Shown here piece by piece: positions 52,440 to 60,293 of a stretch of DNA of 64,000 nucleotides. The notes beneath the pieces are model-generated. The model saw only the letters and a list, made by a program, of their open reading frames with translations. It did no database searches and was not told where the DNA came from. Origin of the DNA: Nitrobium sp046350935. GTDB lineage: Bacteria; Nitrospirota; Thermodesulfovibrionia; Thermodesulfovibrionales; Dissulfurispiraceae. Both the position numbers and the translations under genes were made by a program. Where the stretch lies: assembly GCA_046350935.1 (NCBI GenBank), contig JAXLZK010000016.1, positions 1 through 64,000 of the forward strand. Direction: 5' to 3'. Position 1 is the stretch's first letter. Each line of letters starts with the position of its first letter.

Positions 52440-52831
52440 ACCTTTCTCGCCACGGTCTTCATTGTGGTAAGGACGAAGGAGCGGTCCTTCGTTCCTTTCT
52501 TCCAGCGGAGGGTGAGGGAAACATCGAGCAACTGCACCGGCAGGCTCGCTATTCTGTCCTCTTCCCGCTTCTGCACCACTACGTCTACCCGATACCCGTC
52601 CTCCGTCCTGAAGCTCCAGGATTTTTCGGCGAGCTCCTCGTCGTCAAGGACCTCCCTCAGCAGCCCCTCCGCCCGCACCACCGCCGTACTATAGTCCTCG
52701 GAGGCGGAGAGAGAGCGCATATTGGCGGAAAACAACTGCATGACTACCAGGAGAGCAATGCCGAGCACCCCGAGGGCCACCAGCACTTCAAGCAGGGTAA
52801 ACCCTCCCTGGTGCAGCTCCGTTGTTTTCAT
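52436..52831 (-). CDS. gspI: Type II secretion minor pseudopilin GspI
   Basis: A 131-residue pseudopilin with motif GGFTLLEVLVALGVLGIALL and a short periplasmic domain, normal for GspI. Starts 17 bases after gspH and is coupled to gspJ by a four-base overlap. Confidence 0.88.
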   Translation of the reverse strand: MKTTELHQGGFTLLEVLVALGVLGIALLVVMQLFSANMRSLSASEDYSTAVVRAEGLLREVLDDEELAEKSWSFRTEDGYRVDVVVQKREEDRIASLPVQLLDVSLTLRWKKGTKDRSFVLTTMKTVARKV

Positions 52832-52848
52832 ACCGAATCCCCTCTCCC

Positions 52849-53283
52849 TTATTTCAGCCGCACCGCGCCCGCAACCGGGTCGGCTTCGATTCGGACCGTC
52901 CGCTTTTCGTTGGACACGATAATGGTCCCTGCATCGGCAGCCCCCATCGGCCTGAAAACGACCCGGTACGTGCCGCTCCGCACCTCCCCGGCAAGGGGGG
53001 TTGCTATCCGGATGTCGATGTCGGCGGGAAAAGTGCGGAAGGCCTTGCCTTCGATTCCGTACCTCCTTGCGTCCAGGTCGAGGGAGAGCACCTGCTCCTC
53101 TCCGCTCATCAGCGCCAGAGACCGGGCGTGTTTAAGCGTGGCGACAATTTCCCTCGCGGTCGCATTCACCTTCGAGGCAGGAAGGGAGCTGCTCAGGGAT
53201 ACGGCCGCAATGCCGAGGAGGAGCGTTATAAGGAACAGGACGATCAGAAGCTCCAGCAGGGTAAAGCCTTTCTCCGTCCGCAT
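52849..53283 (-). CDS. gspH: Type II secretion minor pseudopilin GspH
   Basis: A 144-residue pseudopilin: MRTEKGFTLLELLIVLFLIT, then a GspH/FimT-like domain (AREIVATLKHARSLALMSGE). The start is the ATG at 53281-53283 behind GGAGGACGCGCG; a longer frame runs into gspF. It lies 14 bases after gspF. Confidence 0.88.
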   Translation of the reverse strand: MRTEKGFTLLELLIVLFLITLLLGIAAVSLSSSLPASKVNATAREIVATLKHARSLALMSGEEQVLSLDLDARRYGIEGKAFRTFPADIDIRIATPLAGEVRSGTYRVVFRPMGAADAGTIIVSNEKRTVRIEADPVAGAVRLK

Positions 53284-53297
53284 CGCGCGTCCTCCCG

Positions 53298-54491
53298 TCA
53301 GAACGGCACCTCGGTGATGCTGAATATCGCCATCAGCATGGAGAGCACGATAAAACCGATGACGACTCCCATGCCGAGAATCATTGCCGGTTCGATGAAC
53401 CCGACAAACCTCTTTATAGCCGCCTTGAGGCTTTTTTCGTAGGTGGAGGCCACTTTCAGCAGCATGACATCCAGTTGCCCGGTCTCCTCTCCCACCTTGA
53501 TCATGGACAGGGCAAGAGAGGGAAAAACTCCGGCATTGGACAGGGGGACCGCAATCCCCTTGCCCTCCTTGACCCCCTTTGAAACGCCGTCGATGGCTGA
53601 GGAGATGATCCGGTTGTTGATGACGTCCCGGGAGTTGTTCAACGCCTGAAGGAGGGGGACCCCGCTCTTCAGAAGCGTGCCCAGCGTCCTGCAGAAACGG
53701 GCGGTTTCGAGTTTCACGATCACGCTCCCGAGCAGTTTCAGCTTCAGTGAATCCCACCGGAGCCGCCCCTCGTCGGTCCGGACATAGCTCCTCAGGACCA
53801 GATACCCACCGGTCAGCGCCAGCAGGACGCCCCACCAGTACGACTGCAGTGCAGTGCTGACAACGAGGAGCACCTGCGTGGGCACGGGAAGCGAAGTTCC
53901 CAGTTCCGAGAAAATAGCGGAGAACTTCGGGAGCACATAGGTCAGAAGGACGATAATGGAAAGCCCCCCGGTGGTCACCAGGATCGCCGGATAGATCATC
54001 GCCGAGAAAACGTGCTCCTTCAGCTCCTTCGTCGTCTCCAGAAATTCGTTGAGCTTGTCCAGTACGACGTCGAGCACCCCTCCCGCCTCTCCGGCGCGGA
54101 TCATGTTTACATACAGCCGCGGGAATACCTCGGGTTGCTTCTGCAGGGCCTCTGAAAAGGCGCTCCCCTCCCTGACGGACTTCAGCACAGACTGGACGAT
54201 GCCCTTCATTTCATTGCTTTCCGAGATTTCGGAGAGGATATTGAGGCTCCTGTCCAGGGGGAGGCCCGCCCCCAGGAGTGCGGAGAGCTCCGTGGTAAAC
54301 GTAAGGAGGTCTCCGCGGGAAGAGCGGAGGGAAAGCCTTTTTCTGACGCTTCTCTTCGGCGCGTCAAGGGACAGGGGGATAATGCCGGTGGCCCGCAGCC
54401 TCTCCACGGCCGACCTTTCGTCCAAGGCCTCAATGACACCCTCCACCACAGCGCCTTCACGGGTGGTGGCCCGATACGAGAAGAGGGTCAT
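53298..54491 (-). CDS. gspF: Type II secretion inner-membrane protein GspF
   Basis: A 397-residue platform protein with two T2SSF repeats (about 68-190 and 270-390), each with hydrophobic helices. LLTFTTELSALLGAGLPLDR and FCRTLGTLLKSGVPLLQALN are the paired repeat motifs. Start ATG shares bases with the gspE stop (TAATG). Confidence 0.95.
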   Translation of the reverse strand: MTLFSYRATTREGAVVEGVIEALDERSAVERLRATGIIPLSLDAPKRSVRKRLSLRSSRGDLLTFTTELSALLGAGLPLDRSLNILSEISESNEMKGIVQSVLKSVREGSAFSEALQKQPEVFPRLYVNMIRAGEAGGVLDVVLDKLNEFLETTKELKEHVFSAMIYPAILVTTGGLSIIVLLTYVLPKFSAIFSELGTSLPVPTQVLLVVSTALQSYWWGVLLALTGGYLVLRSYVRTDEGRLRWDSLKLKLLGSVIVKLETARFCRTLGTLLKSGVPLLQALNNSRDVINNRIISSAIDGVSKGVKEGKGIAVPLSNAGVFPSLALSMIKVGEETGQLDVMLLKVASTYEKSLKAAIKRFVGFIEPAMILGMGVVIGFIVLSMLMAIFSITEVPF

Positions 54492-56044
54492 TATACCTCC
54501 TGTGTCACCCGCAGCACTTCGCTCAGGGTGGTCAGCTGCTCCTTGATCCTTTCCGCTCCGTACTCAAGGAGCGTCCTCATTCCGTGCCGCCGCGCCGCTT
54601 CCCGTATCCTGTTCGCATCGGCGTTCTGCAGGATGAGAGACCGCACCTCGTCGTCCACCAGGAGCAACTCGTATAGGCCGGTTCTCCCGTAGTAGCCGGT
54701 ATAGGAGCATTTCTCGCACCCTTTGCCCCGGTAGTGGGGGATCCCGTCTCCTAAGCCGAAAGAAGCGAGGCTCGCCTTGCTTCCGCCTGACGCATCCACC
54801 TCCTTGCAGTCGGGACAGATGACCCTGACGAGCCTCTGTGCCAGGATCCCCCGTATGGTGGAAGCGAGGAGGAACCGTTCGATGCCCATATCGAGGAGCC
54901 GCGTCAGCGCGGTGGGTGCGTCGTTCGTGTGGAGGGTGGAAAAGACGAGATGGCCGGTCAGGGCTGACTGGATGGCGATTTCTGCCGTCTCCATGTCCCT
55001 GATTTCACCGATCATGATGATGTCGGGGTCCTGCCTGACGATGTGGCGCAGGGTAGTGGCAAAATTCAGGCCGATCTGGGGCTTCACCTGGATCTGGTTC
55101 ACCCCCTTGAGCTGATATTCCACCGGATCCTCAACCGTGATGATCTTTTTGTCGGGCGAGTTGATCTTGTCCAGCGCTCCGTAGAGAGTGGTGGTTTTCC
55201 CGCTGCCCGTGGGACCGGTCACCAGCACGATCCCGTTCGGCCTCCCGATAAGCGTGTTGAATCCGGAAAGGGTTCGCGAATCGAAGCCGAGCCTCTCCAG
55301 GTCGATAACGATCCCCTCCTTGCGGAGGATCCTCATCACGATGCACTCGCCATAGAGCACCGGAATGGAGGAGACCCTCAAATCCAGCTCCTTGTCGTCC
55401 ACCTTCAGTTTGATCCGGCCGTCCTGGGGGAGCCTCTTTTCCGCGATGTTGAGCTTGGCCATGATCTTCAGGCGTGAGATAATGGCTGCCTGCAGTTTTT
55501 TGGGAACGGACTCCACGTCCTGCAGAACGCCGTCGATGCGGTATCTGACCTTCAGCTCATCTTCGAAAGGCTCTACGTGGATGTCGCTCGCCCTGCCCTC
55601 CACCGCCCGGCTGATAAGCATATTCACCAGCTTGATGATGGGGGCCTCGGAGGCGAGGTCCTTCAGGTGCCCGATGTCCTCCTCTTCGTCCCTGAGGAAC
55701 CCGACGCCTTTCTCCCCGATGTCCTCGATGATCCGGTTGATGTTCTGGGACTCCTGCTCGTAAAAGCTCCTGATATACTCTTCAATCGTGCCGTTATCAG
55801 CCGCATAGGCGACTATCGTGGCGGACAGAGCGACGCGCAGCGCATCGAGGGCGTCTCCGTCTCCCGGGTCGGCCATGGCTACTTTCAGGACATTATTCTT
55901 GAACTCCAGGGGAACGATCCGATGCTCCTGGATGAAACGGGACGAAATTCCGTCGAGGACAAGGGGGACCTTCGGAAACTCTTCTGCATGCAAAAAAGGA
56001 GGCTTATTAATGGAAGAAACTTTCTCAGACATAGGTAACACCAT
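54491..56044 (-). CDS. gspE: Type II secretion ATPase GspE
   Basis: Cytoplasmic motor ATPase, 517 residues. N-terminal MshEN/T2SSE_N domain (about 20-130), then VEGRASDIHVEPFEDELKVR, Walker A GPTGSGKTTTLYGAL, Asp box and Walker B DPDIIMIGEIRDMETAEIA, HTNDAPTALTRLLDMGIE and a C-terminal tetracysteine zinc site (CPDC ... CEKC). First gene of the E-F-H-I-J-K-L-M-C run. The start ATG at 56042-56044 has no evident ribosome site; another ATG lies four codons in. Confidence 0.95.
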   Translation of the reverse strand: MVLPMSEKVSSINKPPFLHAEEFPKVPLVLDGISSRFIQEHRIVPLEFKNNVLKVAMADPGDGDALDALRVALSATIVAYAADNGTIEEYIRSFYEQESQNINRIIEDIGEKGVGFLRDEEEDIGHLKDLASEAPIIKLVNMLISRAVEGRASDIHVEPFEDELKVRYRIDGVLQDVESVPKKLQAAIISRLKIMAKLNIAEKRLPQDGRIKLKVDDKELDLRVSSIPVLYGECIVMRILRKEGIVIDLERLGFDSRTLSGFNTLIGRPNGIVLVTGPTGSGKTTTLYGALDKINSPDKKIITVEDPVEYQLKGVNQIQVKPQIGLNFATTLRHIVRQDPDIIMIGEIRDMETAEIAIQSALTGHLVFSTLHTNDAPTALTRLLDMGIERFLLASTIRGILAQRLVRVICPDCKEVDASGGSKASLASFGLGDGIPHYRGKGCEKCSYTGYYGRTGLYELLLVDDEVRSLILQNADANRIREAARRHGMRTLLEYGAERIKEQLTTLSEVLRVTQEV

Positions 56045-56180
56045 TGTAAGGGGTTAGCGCTCTGCACAAAAATCATTCATTTCGACAGCAACCAAACGAA
56101 ATCAGACTTTGAGCAAGACGTAACGAAGGAATACTACACAATAGTATGTATGCAACCTTTTACGCTACCACAATCTATCC

Positions 56181-56186
56181 ATTATA
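56181..56186 (-). promoter_or_regulatory. Possible -10 element for the gspE operon
   Basis: Perfect TATAAT on the minus strand about 135 bases before gspE, with only a poor -35 (TGGCAA at 17 bases). The 245-base interval up to the next gene is AT-rich and shows nothing else. Confidence 0.4.
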
Positions 56187-56289
56187 ACCATTGCCGCTGA
56201 AAATTGCCATATAGTACCAAGGATTGCACATTCCTCGCTGCACGTCAAGAGGGGGGCCACTGCGCGCCCGGCGCCGGAGACGAGGAGGT

Positions 56290-57429
56290 TTAGTGCGCTT
56301 TCCGGTAGCCGGAGTCAGGACTGCTGTAATCGCTTTCCACTCCGCCGGCGGTCACGGCGGTGACAAAATAGGAGTAGCTCTTTCCGGATGAACCGGAGGT
56401 GTCGTTAAAGCTGGTGCCTCGGGAGCTCCCCACTTTGAGCTTCTTTCCTGACGAGGTCTCCGCCCGGTAGACCGCATAGGACGCGGCGGAGGATACGGAA
56501 TTCCACGAAAGCTCCGTTTTGTCTGCATAGGCGCCATCGCTCGCACTGAGGCCTGCAGGGGCGGAAGGCTTTGCCGTGAAGTTCTTGCCGGTGACCTTTG
56601 CTCCGCTCACCGTCACCGAAAGGCTCGAGGGCGTGAAGGCGTACCCGGTTTTGGTCGGCGTCACCGTATAGGTGCCCGCGGAGAGCCCCGTGAACAAGTA
56701 GCCGCCGTAGCTGTCGGTGGCTGTCGACACGGATTGTGCGCCGCTGAGGGCGACCGTGACGCCCGAGAGTCCGCTGCCGCCGCTCGTCACTTTACCCGAC
56801 AGGGTATACGAGGCTCCGTTGGCGGGATACAGGTAGGAAATCCCGTCGATGTCATCCTGATCCAGCGTCCTTTTTTTCGTCTCCCCGGCGCCTGAATAGC
56901 CGTACATCGTCTTTTCGGAGTCGGCTGCGGCATAAAGGTCCGCAAGACTCAGCGAGTGCCCCAACTCATGGGTCGCGACATTCTGCATGTCGTATGCGCC
57001 GGAAGAGCCGTCCGTCTTCCATGTATAGTTCGTATTAAAGGTGATATCGCTGTCGATTATTCTCCCGGTGGAGGTCGAATACCAGAAAAGATTCCTGGCC
57101 AGTACTCCCTCCGTCGTGACCGCTCCGAAGCATATCATGTTGCTTCCGTCCCGCACGCCGCATGACGCACTGGTGTTGGTGCCGCCGTATACAAACGTAA
57201 AAGAGGAGGTATTCACCTCCGTCCATGTCTGCAAGGCAGCCCTGAGGGCATCAGAAGCTCCTGAGGGTCCTCCCAATGTATTGAGGTAGTAAGTAACCGA
57301 AGAGGTGCTCCATTTTATCTCGATGTCCGTTCCGTCTACTTTGTTGGCCTCGTACGCAAGGGCGCCTGCGGAAAGAATCCCGAGCAGAATACTGAAAAGA
57401 ACAGAGGAGATACGAACCGCTCCCTTCAT
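56290..57429 (-). CDS. Secreted matrixin-like metalloprotease with CarboxypepD_reg and FN3 domains
   Basis: A 379-residue secreted protein: signal peptide about 1-25, metzincin-type catalytic domain (about 30-200), a carboxypeptidase-regulatory beta-sandwich (about 207-290; GVTVALSGAQSVSTATDSYG) and a fibronectin III-like domain (about 293-376). The zinc site reads HELGHSLSLAD (154-164): HExxH present, Gly replaced by Ser and third His by Asp; Asp occurs as third ligand in snapalysin-type enzymes. A Met-turn follows in KTMYGY. Cys90 and Cys100 may form a disulfide. Lying beside the T2SS genes, it is a plausible secreted substrate. The ATG overlaps the upstream partner gene by four bases. Confidence 0.85.
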   Translation of the reverse strand: MKGAVRISSVLFSILLGILSAGALAYEANKVDGTDIEIKWSTSSVTYYLNTLGGPSGASDALRAALQTWTEVNTSSFTFVYGGTNTSASCGVRDGSNMICFGAVTTEGVLARNLFWYSTSTGRIIDSDITFNTNYTWKTDGSSGAYDMQNVATHELGHSLSLADLYAAADSEKTMYGYSGAGETKKRTLDQDDIDGISYLYPANGASYTLSGKVTSGGSGLSGVTVALSGAQSVSTATDSYGGYLFTGLSAGTYTVTPTKTGYAFTPSSLSVTVSGAKVTGKNFTAKPSAPAGLSASDGAYADKTELSWNSVSSAASYAVYRAETSSGKKLKVGSSRGTSFNDTSGSSGKSYSYFVTAVTAGGVESDYSSPDSGYRKAH

Positions 57430-58004
57430 CGGAGATTCCTTATTCTCCCGATCAGGTCGTCGAGGGGCAGATCGTTATCGGTTTCCCGGGCATCCCCTTC
57501 AGCGGCAAAACCTCCCCTTTTCGCCCGACCCTCCTGATCGATCCTGTACTTTCCCTGTGCCTGGCCCACTATTGAATAGACGGGAACTGCCGGACCTCCT
57601 TTCCTGAGGAGGGATCTCTCCTCTTCTGTTACCGGCTTCCTGCTTTTCCCCTCCCGGAGAAAGAGGAGCACCCGCTCCCCCTTTTCCAGAGGAGAAATGT
57701 CAGAAACTTTCAGCCCTATCTCACCGATCGTCCCGCCTTCATATTCCACCCACACCCTCTCCGGAGGCGTTGTCCCCATTACCGTATCCTCCGCTACCAC
57801 GGATGCTCTTGTCATGATAATCGTGCCGTCCTCGCTCCAGAAGGACTCCGTGTCTTCCACCTGGCCCACCACTATCAGATCCGAATCCTGCTTCAGCTCT
57901 TTTGTACTGAACCCTACCATTACGGCAGGGGAGTAGGCGGGTACGGCACACGTCATAAGGCAACCGATGATGCAGGAGACAAATAGTGCACGCACTCTCT
58001 TCAC
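57426..58004 (-). CDS. Exported protein coupled to the metalloprotease gene
   Basis: Unrecognised family. 192 residues with a signal segment (about 1-24) and a beta-rich domain (about 35-125): LIVVGQVEDTESFWSEDGTI, ASVVAEDTVMG, EKGERVLLFLREG. It ends charged. Start is GTG at 58002-58004 with GGAGAAAGG upstream. The stop overlaps the protease start (ATGA), so the pair is translated together; it could be an inhibitor, chaperone or co-secreted partner, which is inference from position only. Confidence 0.7.
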   Translation of the reverse strand: MKRVRALFVSCIIGCLMTCAVPAYSPAVMVGFSTKELKQDSDLIVVGQVEDTESFWSEDGTIIMTRASVVAEDTVMGTTPPERVWVEYEGGTIGEIGLKVSDISPLEKGERVLLFLREGKSRKPVTEEERSLLRKGGPAVPVYSIVGQAQGKYRIDQEGRAKRGGFAAEGDARETDNDLPLDDLIGRIRNLR

Positions 58005-58078
58005 CGCCTTTCTCCCGGCAAAAGCCCTCTGAGCCCTTTATCAGAACCAGCAGTACCCTTTGGAGGCTTTGTGGCTGA

Positions 58079-58108
58079 ATAGTAAAATACCTTTCTTTTA
58101 AAAATCAA
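58079..58108 (-). promoter_or_regulatory. Promoter of the exported-protein/metalloprotease pair
   Basis: Minus strand: TTGATT (58103-58108), 18-base spacer, TACTAT (58079-58084). Confidence 0.6.
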
Positions 58109-58178
58109 GCAAATATTCACGTTTATTCGACCATTTTCCACGACAGAAAGATTTTCTTCCGGCTATGCAACTTTCCTC

Positions 58179-58207
58179 TTGACAAAAAAGTGATTTACCG
58201 ATACTAT
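58179..58207 (+). promoter_or_regulatory. Strong sigma-70-type promoter of the GntR gene
   Basis: TTGACA (58179-58184), 17-base spacer, TACTAT (58202-58207). The operator-like repeat 58210-58224 covers the predicted start. Confidence 0.8.
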
Positions 58208-58209
58208 CT

Positions 58210-58224
58210 TGTCATTACAGGTTA
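58210..58224 (+). promoter_or_regulatory. Operator-like repeat, copy 1
   Basis: TGTCATTACAGGTTA, located over the transcription start of the GntR gene. A 14-of-15 copy lies before the next gene. The core TGT-N4-ACA has the GT...AC form of GntR-family operators, so negative autoregulation is likely. Confidence 0.6.
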
Positions 58225-58239
58225 AGGAGATTTATTTAC

Positions 58240-59043
58240 ATGTCGTTGGAAAACACCGGAGCAAACGTATCTGAAATACAGAGTGCAATCAATAAGAGAT
58301 CGCCTATTCCGGCTTACAATCAGCTCATAGAGATCATTTACCAGCAGATAAAAAACAGGGAGTTCCTGCCGAATGAGATGTTACCGTCCGAAACCGAGCT
58401 CTGCAAGGTATACGGGATAAGCAGAACCACCGTCCGCGAGGCCCTCCGCCGATTAACGCTGGATGGCGTGCTCTATACCATTAAAGGAAAAGGCACCTTT
58501 GTCGCAGAGCCCAAACTGGACCAGATAATGATAAAAATACCCGATTTCTATGAAGATATGGCCGAGCGGGGACTTAAACCCGACGTTAAGGTCCTGGAGG
58601 TTAAAGTTGTCAGTGCTACCCCGCTGGTTGCGAAAAAACTGATGATACCCCTGGATGAGAAGGTCTTCCGCATCAAACGTCTCTTCCTTGCCGATAAGAA
58701 GCCCTATGTCCTTGAAAGAAAATTCATTGTCTGCAAAGACTGCAAAATTCTCAACTCTTTTCCTGATGAAGATATCCTTTCGGTCAAAGATCAGTCCGTC
58801 TTTGATGTTTTGGCCGGAAGGTGCCATATGTGCAGCGAATATGCACAGGTGACTATTGAGGCCACTACTGTCCGGTCTGACGAAGAAGGGTACCTTGAAG
58901 TCCCATCAGGAGCGCTCGCTTTTTATGTTGATCTTGTCGCATACAAAAAAGATGATGTCCCCTGCGGATGGATCGCCTCCATTTATCGAGGCGATCTGTA
59001 TCGTTTTAAAGCAAAAATTCACAATTATTCGCTCAGCGAATAA
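58240..59043 (+). CDS. HutC/UTRA-type GntR regulator with two CxxC pairs
   Basis: A 267-residue repressor-type protein. N-terminal winged HTH (about 22-90; LPSETELCKVYGISRTTVRE, ALRRLTLDGVLYTIKGKGTF) and a C-terminal UTRA ligand-binding domain (about 110-262). The UTRA part holds two CxxC pairs, C165-K-D-C168 and C195-H-M-C198, about 30 residues apart, which are not a usual UTRA feature and could bind a metal or sense redox state. ATG has AAGGAGATTTATTTAC upstream. It opens the cassette of two flavin-binding proteins, a ferredoxin/carbonic anhydrase and a metallohydrolase, which it probably controls. Confidence 0.9.
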   Translation: MSLENTGANVSEIQSAINKRSPIPAYNQLIEIIYQQIKNREFLPNEMLPSETELCKVYGISRTTVREALRRLTLDGVLYTIKGKGTFVAEPKLDQIMIKIPDFYEDMAERGLKPDVKVLEVKVVSATPLVAKKLMIPLDEKVFRIKRLFLADKKPYVLERKFIVCKDCKILNSFPDEDILSVKDQSVFDVLAGRCHMCSEYAQVTIEATTVRSDEEGYLEVPSGALAFYVDLVAYKKDDVPCGWIASIYRGDLYRFKAKIHNYSLSE

Positions 59044-59061
59044 TTTTTTTGCCCTTTATCA

Positions 59062-59076
59062 TGTCATTACAAGTTA
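59062..59076 (+). promoter_or_regulatory. Operator-like repeat, copy 2, in the second promoter region
   Basis: TGTCATTACAAGTTA, one mismatch to the copy at 58210. It lies in the spacer of a possible promoter (TTTATC at 59055-59060, TACTTA 17 bases later) for the flavin-binding genes. Just downstream is a perfect GGAGG followed by a two-codon frame ATG-AGA-TAA (59121-59129). Confidence 0.6.
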
Positions 59077-59200
59077 TTACTTATTATTAGTAGTAGTGGC
59101 AAAGAAAGGAGGTATCGGGGATGAGATAAGCAAAAAGAGGGCGTTTTACGCGCTCTATGCTGCAGAGAGGTAAAATCTTGTACGAAAGGGAGGCGCTACA

Positions 59201-59680
59201 ATGAGGCTGACGGATGAAATGAAGGACACTCTCAAAATCATTGGGAAGGGAGGCGTTGTGGTTCACCTGACAACCTGCAGTGCGGAAGGGAAATGTAACA
59301 CGGTGGGAGAGCGGTTTATCACGGTAGTCAAGGACGAATATATTCTTATAGCGGATATGTTTGCGCAAAAGACAAAAGTAAACCTCCAGGAGAATCCCAT
59401 AGCGGTTATTACGGTGGCGCATCCGGTAAAAGAAAGGACATGGGCGTTCCGGGGGCCTACCACCTGCCTCATCCCCGGACTTCCTCCCGATTACGATTTT
59501 CATGGCCTCAATGCAAAAGAGGTCCTCGATGAATGGAGCAATTGGGGTGAAAAAGAACCCCCCGATGAAGTTCCGCCCGATATCAGACCCCCGGTATGCA
59601 TGCAGCGGGGTGTTATTGCGATGAAAGTTGAGGAATGCTACAGCTATAAGCCTGATGAGTCAGGAAAGAGAATCCTGTAG
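59201..59680 (+). CDS. FMN-binding split-barrel (PNPOx-like) protein 1
   Basis: A 159-residue pyridoxamine-phosphate-oxidase-like split barrel: GGVVVHLTTCSAEGKCNTVGERF, YILIADMFAQKTKVNLQENPIA (the FMN-site pattern), RTWAFRGPTTC. The C-terminal third is acidic and Pro-rich with several Cys. Such proteins bind FMN or F420 and may act as flavin reductases or oxidases; substrate unknown. ATG follows GGGAGGCGCTACA. Sixteen bases before a second, related protein. Confidence 0.82.
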   Translation: MRLTDEMKDTLKIIGKGGVVVHLTTCSAEGKCNTVGERFITVVKDEYILIADMFAQKTKVNLQENPIAVITVAHPVKERTWAFRGPTTCLIPGLPPDYDFHGLNAKEVLDEWSNWGEKEPPDEVPPDIRPPVCMQRGVIAMKVEECYSYKPDESGKRIL

Positions 59681-59696
59681 GAAGGAGGGTGCGATA

Positions 59697-60107
59697 ATGA
59701 AACTGACAACTCGAATGGTAAATTGGCTTGAAGCTCTTGGGGCGCACATAGGAACAGCGACAAAAAGCGGTTTTCCGACGGCGATCGTCGTGGAAAAGGC
59801 AAAAGTGGAAGGAGGCGGCACCGTGCTCTTTCCCCTCACCTCAGCGCAAATGAACCACATCAAGAACAATATCGTGGAAAACCCGTACGTTTCGATCGGC
59901 CCGGGGGGCCTCGGTTGTGTCCGGGCACCCTACCAGCTCAAAGGAAAGGCCAGAATTGACGGAGAGCAGCTTATAGTCGAGGTAAACGAGATCTATTGCA
60001 CGAAGCCGGGGCCTGAAGCGGGCAAAAGACTGGATGTGCTCTCTCTCAAAGAGATCGAGGATTTCGATCAGAGCCGCTGGAAAGATTTGACGCCACCCGG
60101 GGCATAA
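59697..60107 (+). CDS. FMN-binding split-barrel (PNPOx-like) protein 2
   Basis: A 136-residue split-barrel protein related in fold to its neighbour: LGAHIGTATKSGFPTAIVVE, LFPLTSAQMNHIKNNIVENP, ARIDGEQLIVEVNEIYCTKPG. Start is the ATG behind GAAGGAGGG; a frame beginning at 59628 lies inside gene 1. Adjacent unequal PNPOx-like pairs may form a heteromer. Enzymatic role unknown. Confidence 0.8.
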   Translation: MKLTTRMVNWLEALGAHIGTATKSGFPTAIVVEKAKVEGGGTVLFPLTSAQMNHIKNNIVENPYVSIGPGGLGCVRAPYQLKGKARIDGEQLIVEVNEIYCTKPGPEAGKRLDVLSLKEIEDFDQSRWKDLTPPGA

Positions 60108-60195
60108 GAGACCTCTCTTGGATTCAACTGCCCGGGTAGTGAGGCGCAGCAGAGCACATCATATTCCGCGGCACGTGCTGTTTTCATGCATCAAC

Positions 60196-60245
60196 CCCTT
60201 GAGGAGAGGGATACTCTCCCATTATCACTTTCCTCTCCTCAAGGG
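60196..60245. repeat. Perfect 14-base inverted repeat before the ferredoxin/carbonic anhydrase gene
   Basis: CCCTTGAGGAGAGG and CCTCTCCTCAAGGG enclose a 22-base loop that itself contains GGGA/TCCC. GCAT and ATGC flank the arms, so the stem can extend past a bulge. No T run follows. It lies in the 186-base gap before the start at 60294. Confidence 0.85.
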
Positions 60246-60293
60246 ATGCAAAATTTATGGACTGCTTGCTACTAATCATAAAGGGGAGGCTGC

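Noticed and set aside
50796..52694. Plus-strand 632-codon frame opposite gspI-J-K
   Set aside because: Spans three tightly packed secretion genes in antisense; no ribosome site, unnatural composition.
60140..60190. Terminator after the second flavin-binding gene (AGCAC...GTGCT then GTTTTC)
   Set aside because: Only about five base pairs with a long loop and a poor T run; the downstream hairpin at 60196 is far stronger but also lacks a T run.
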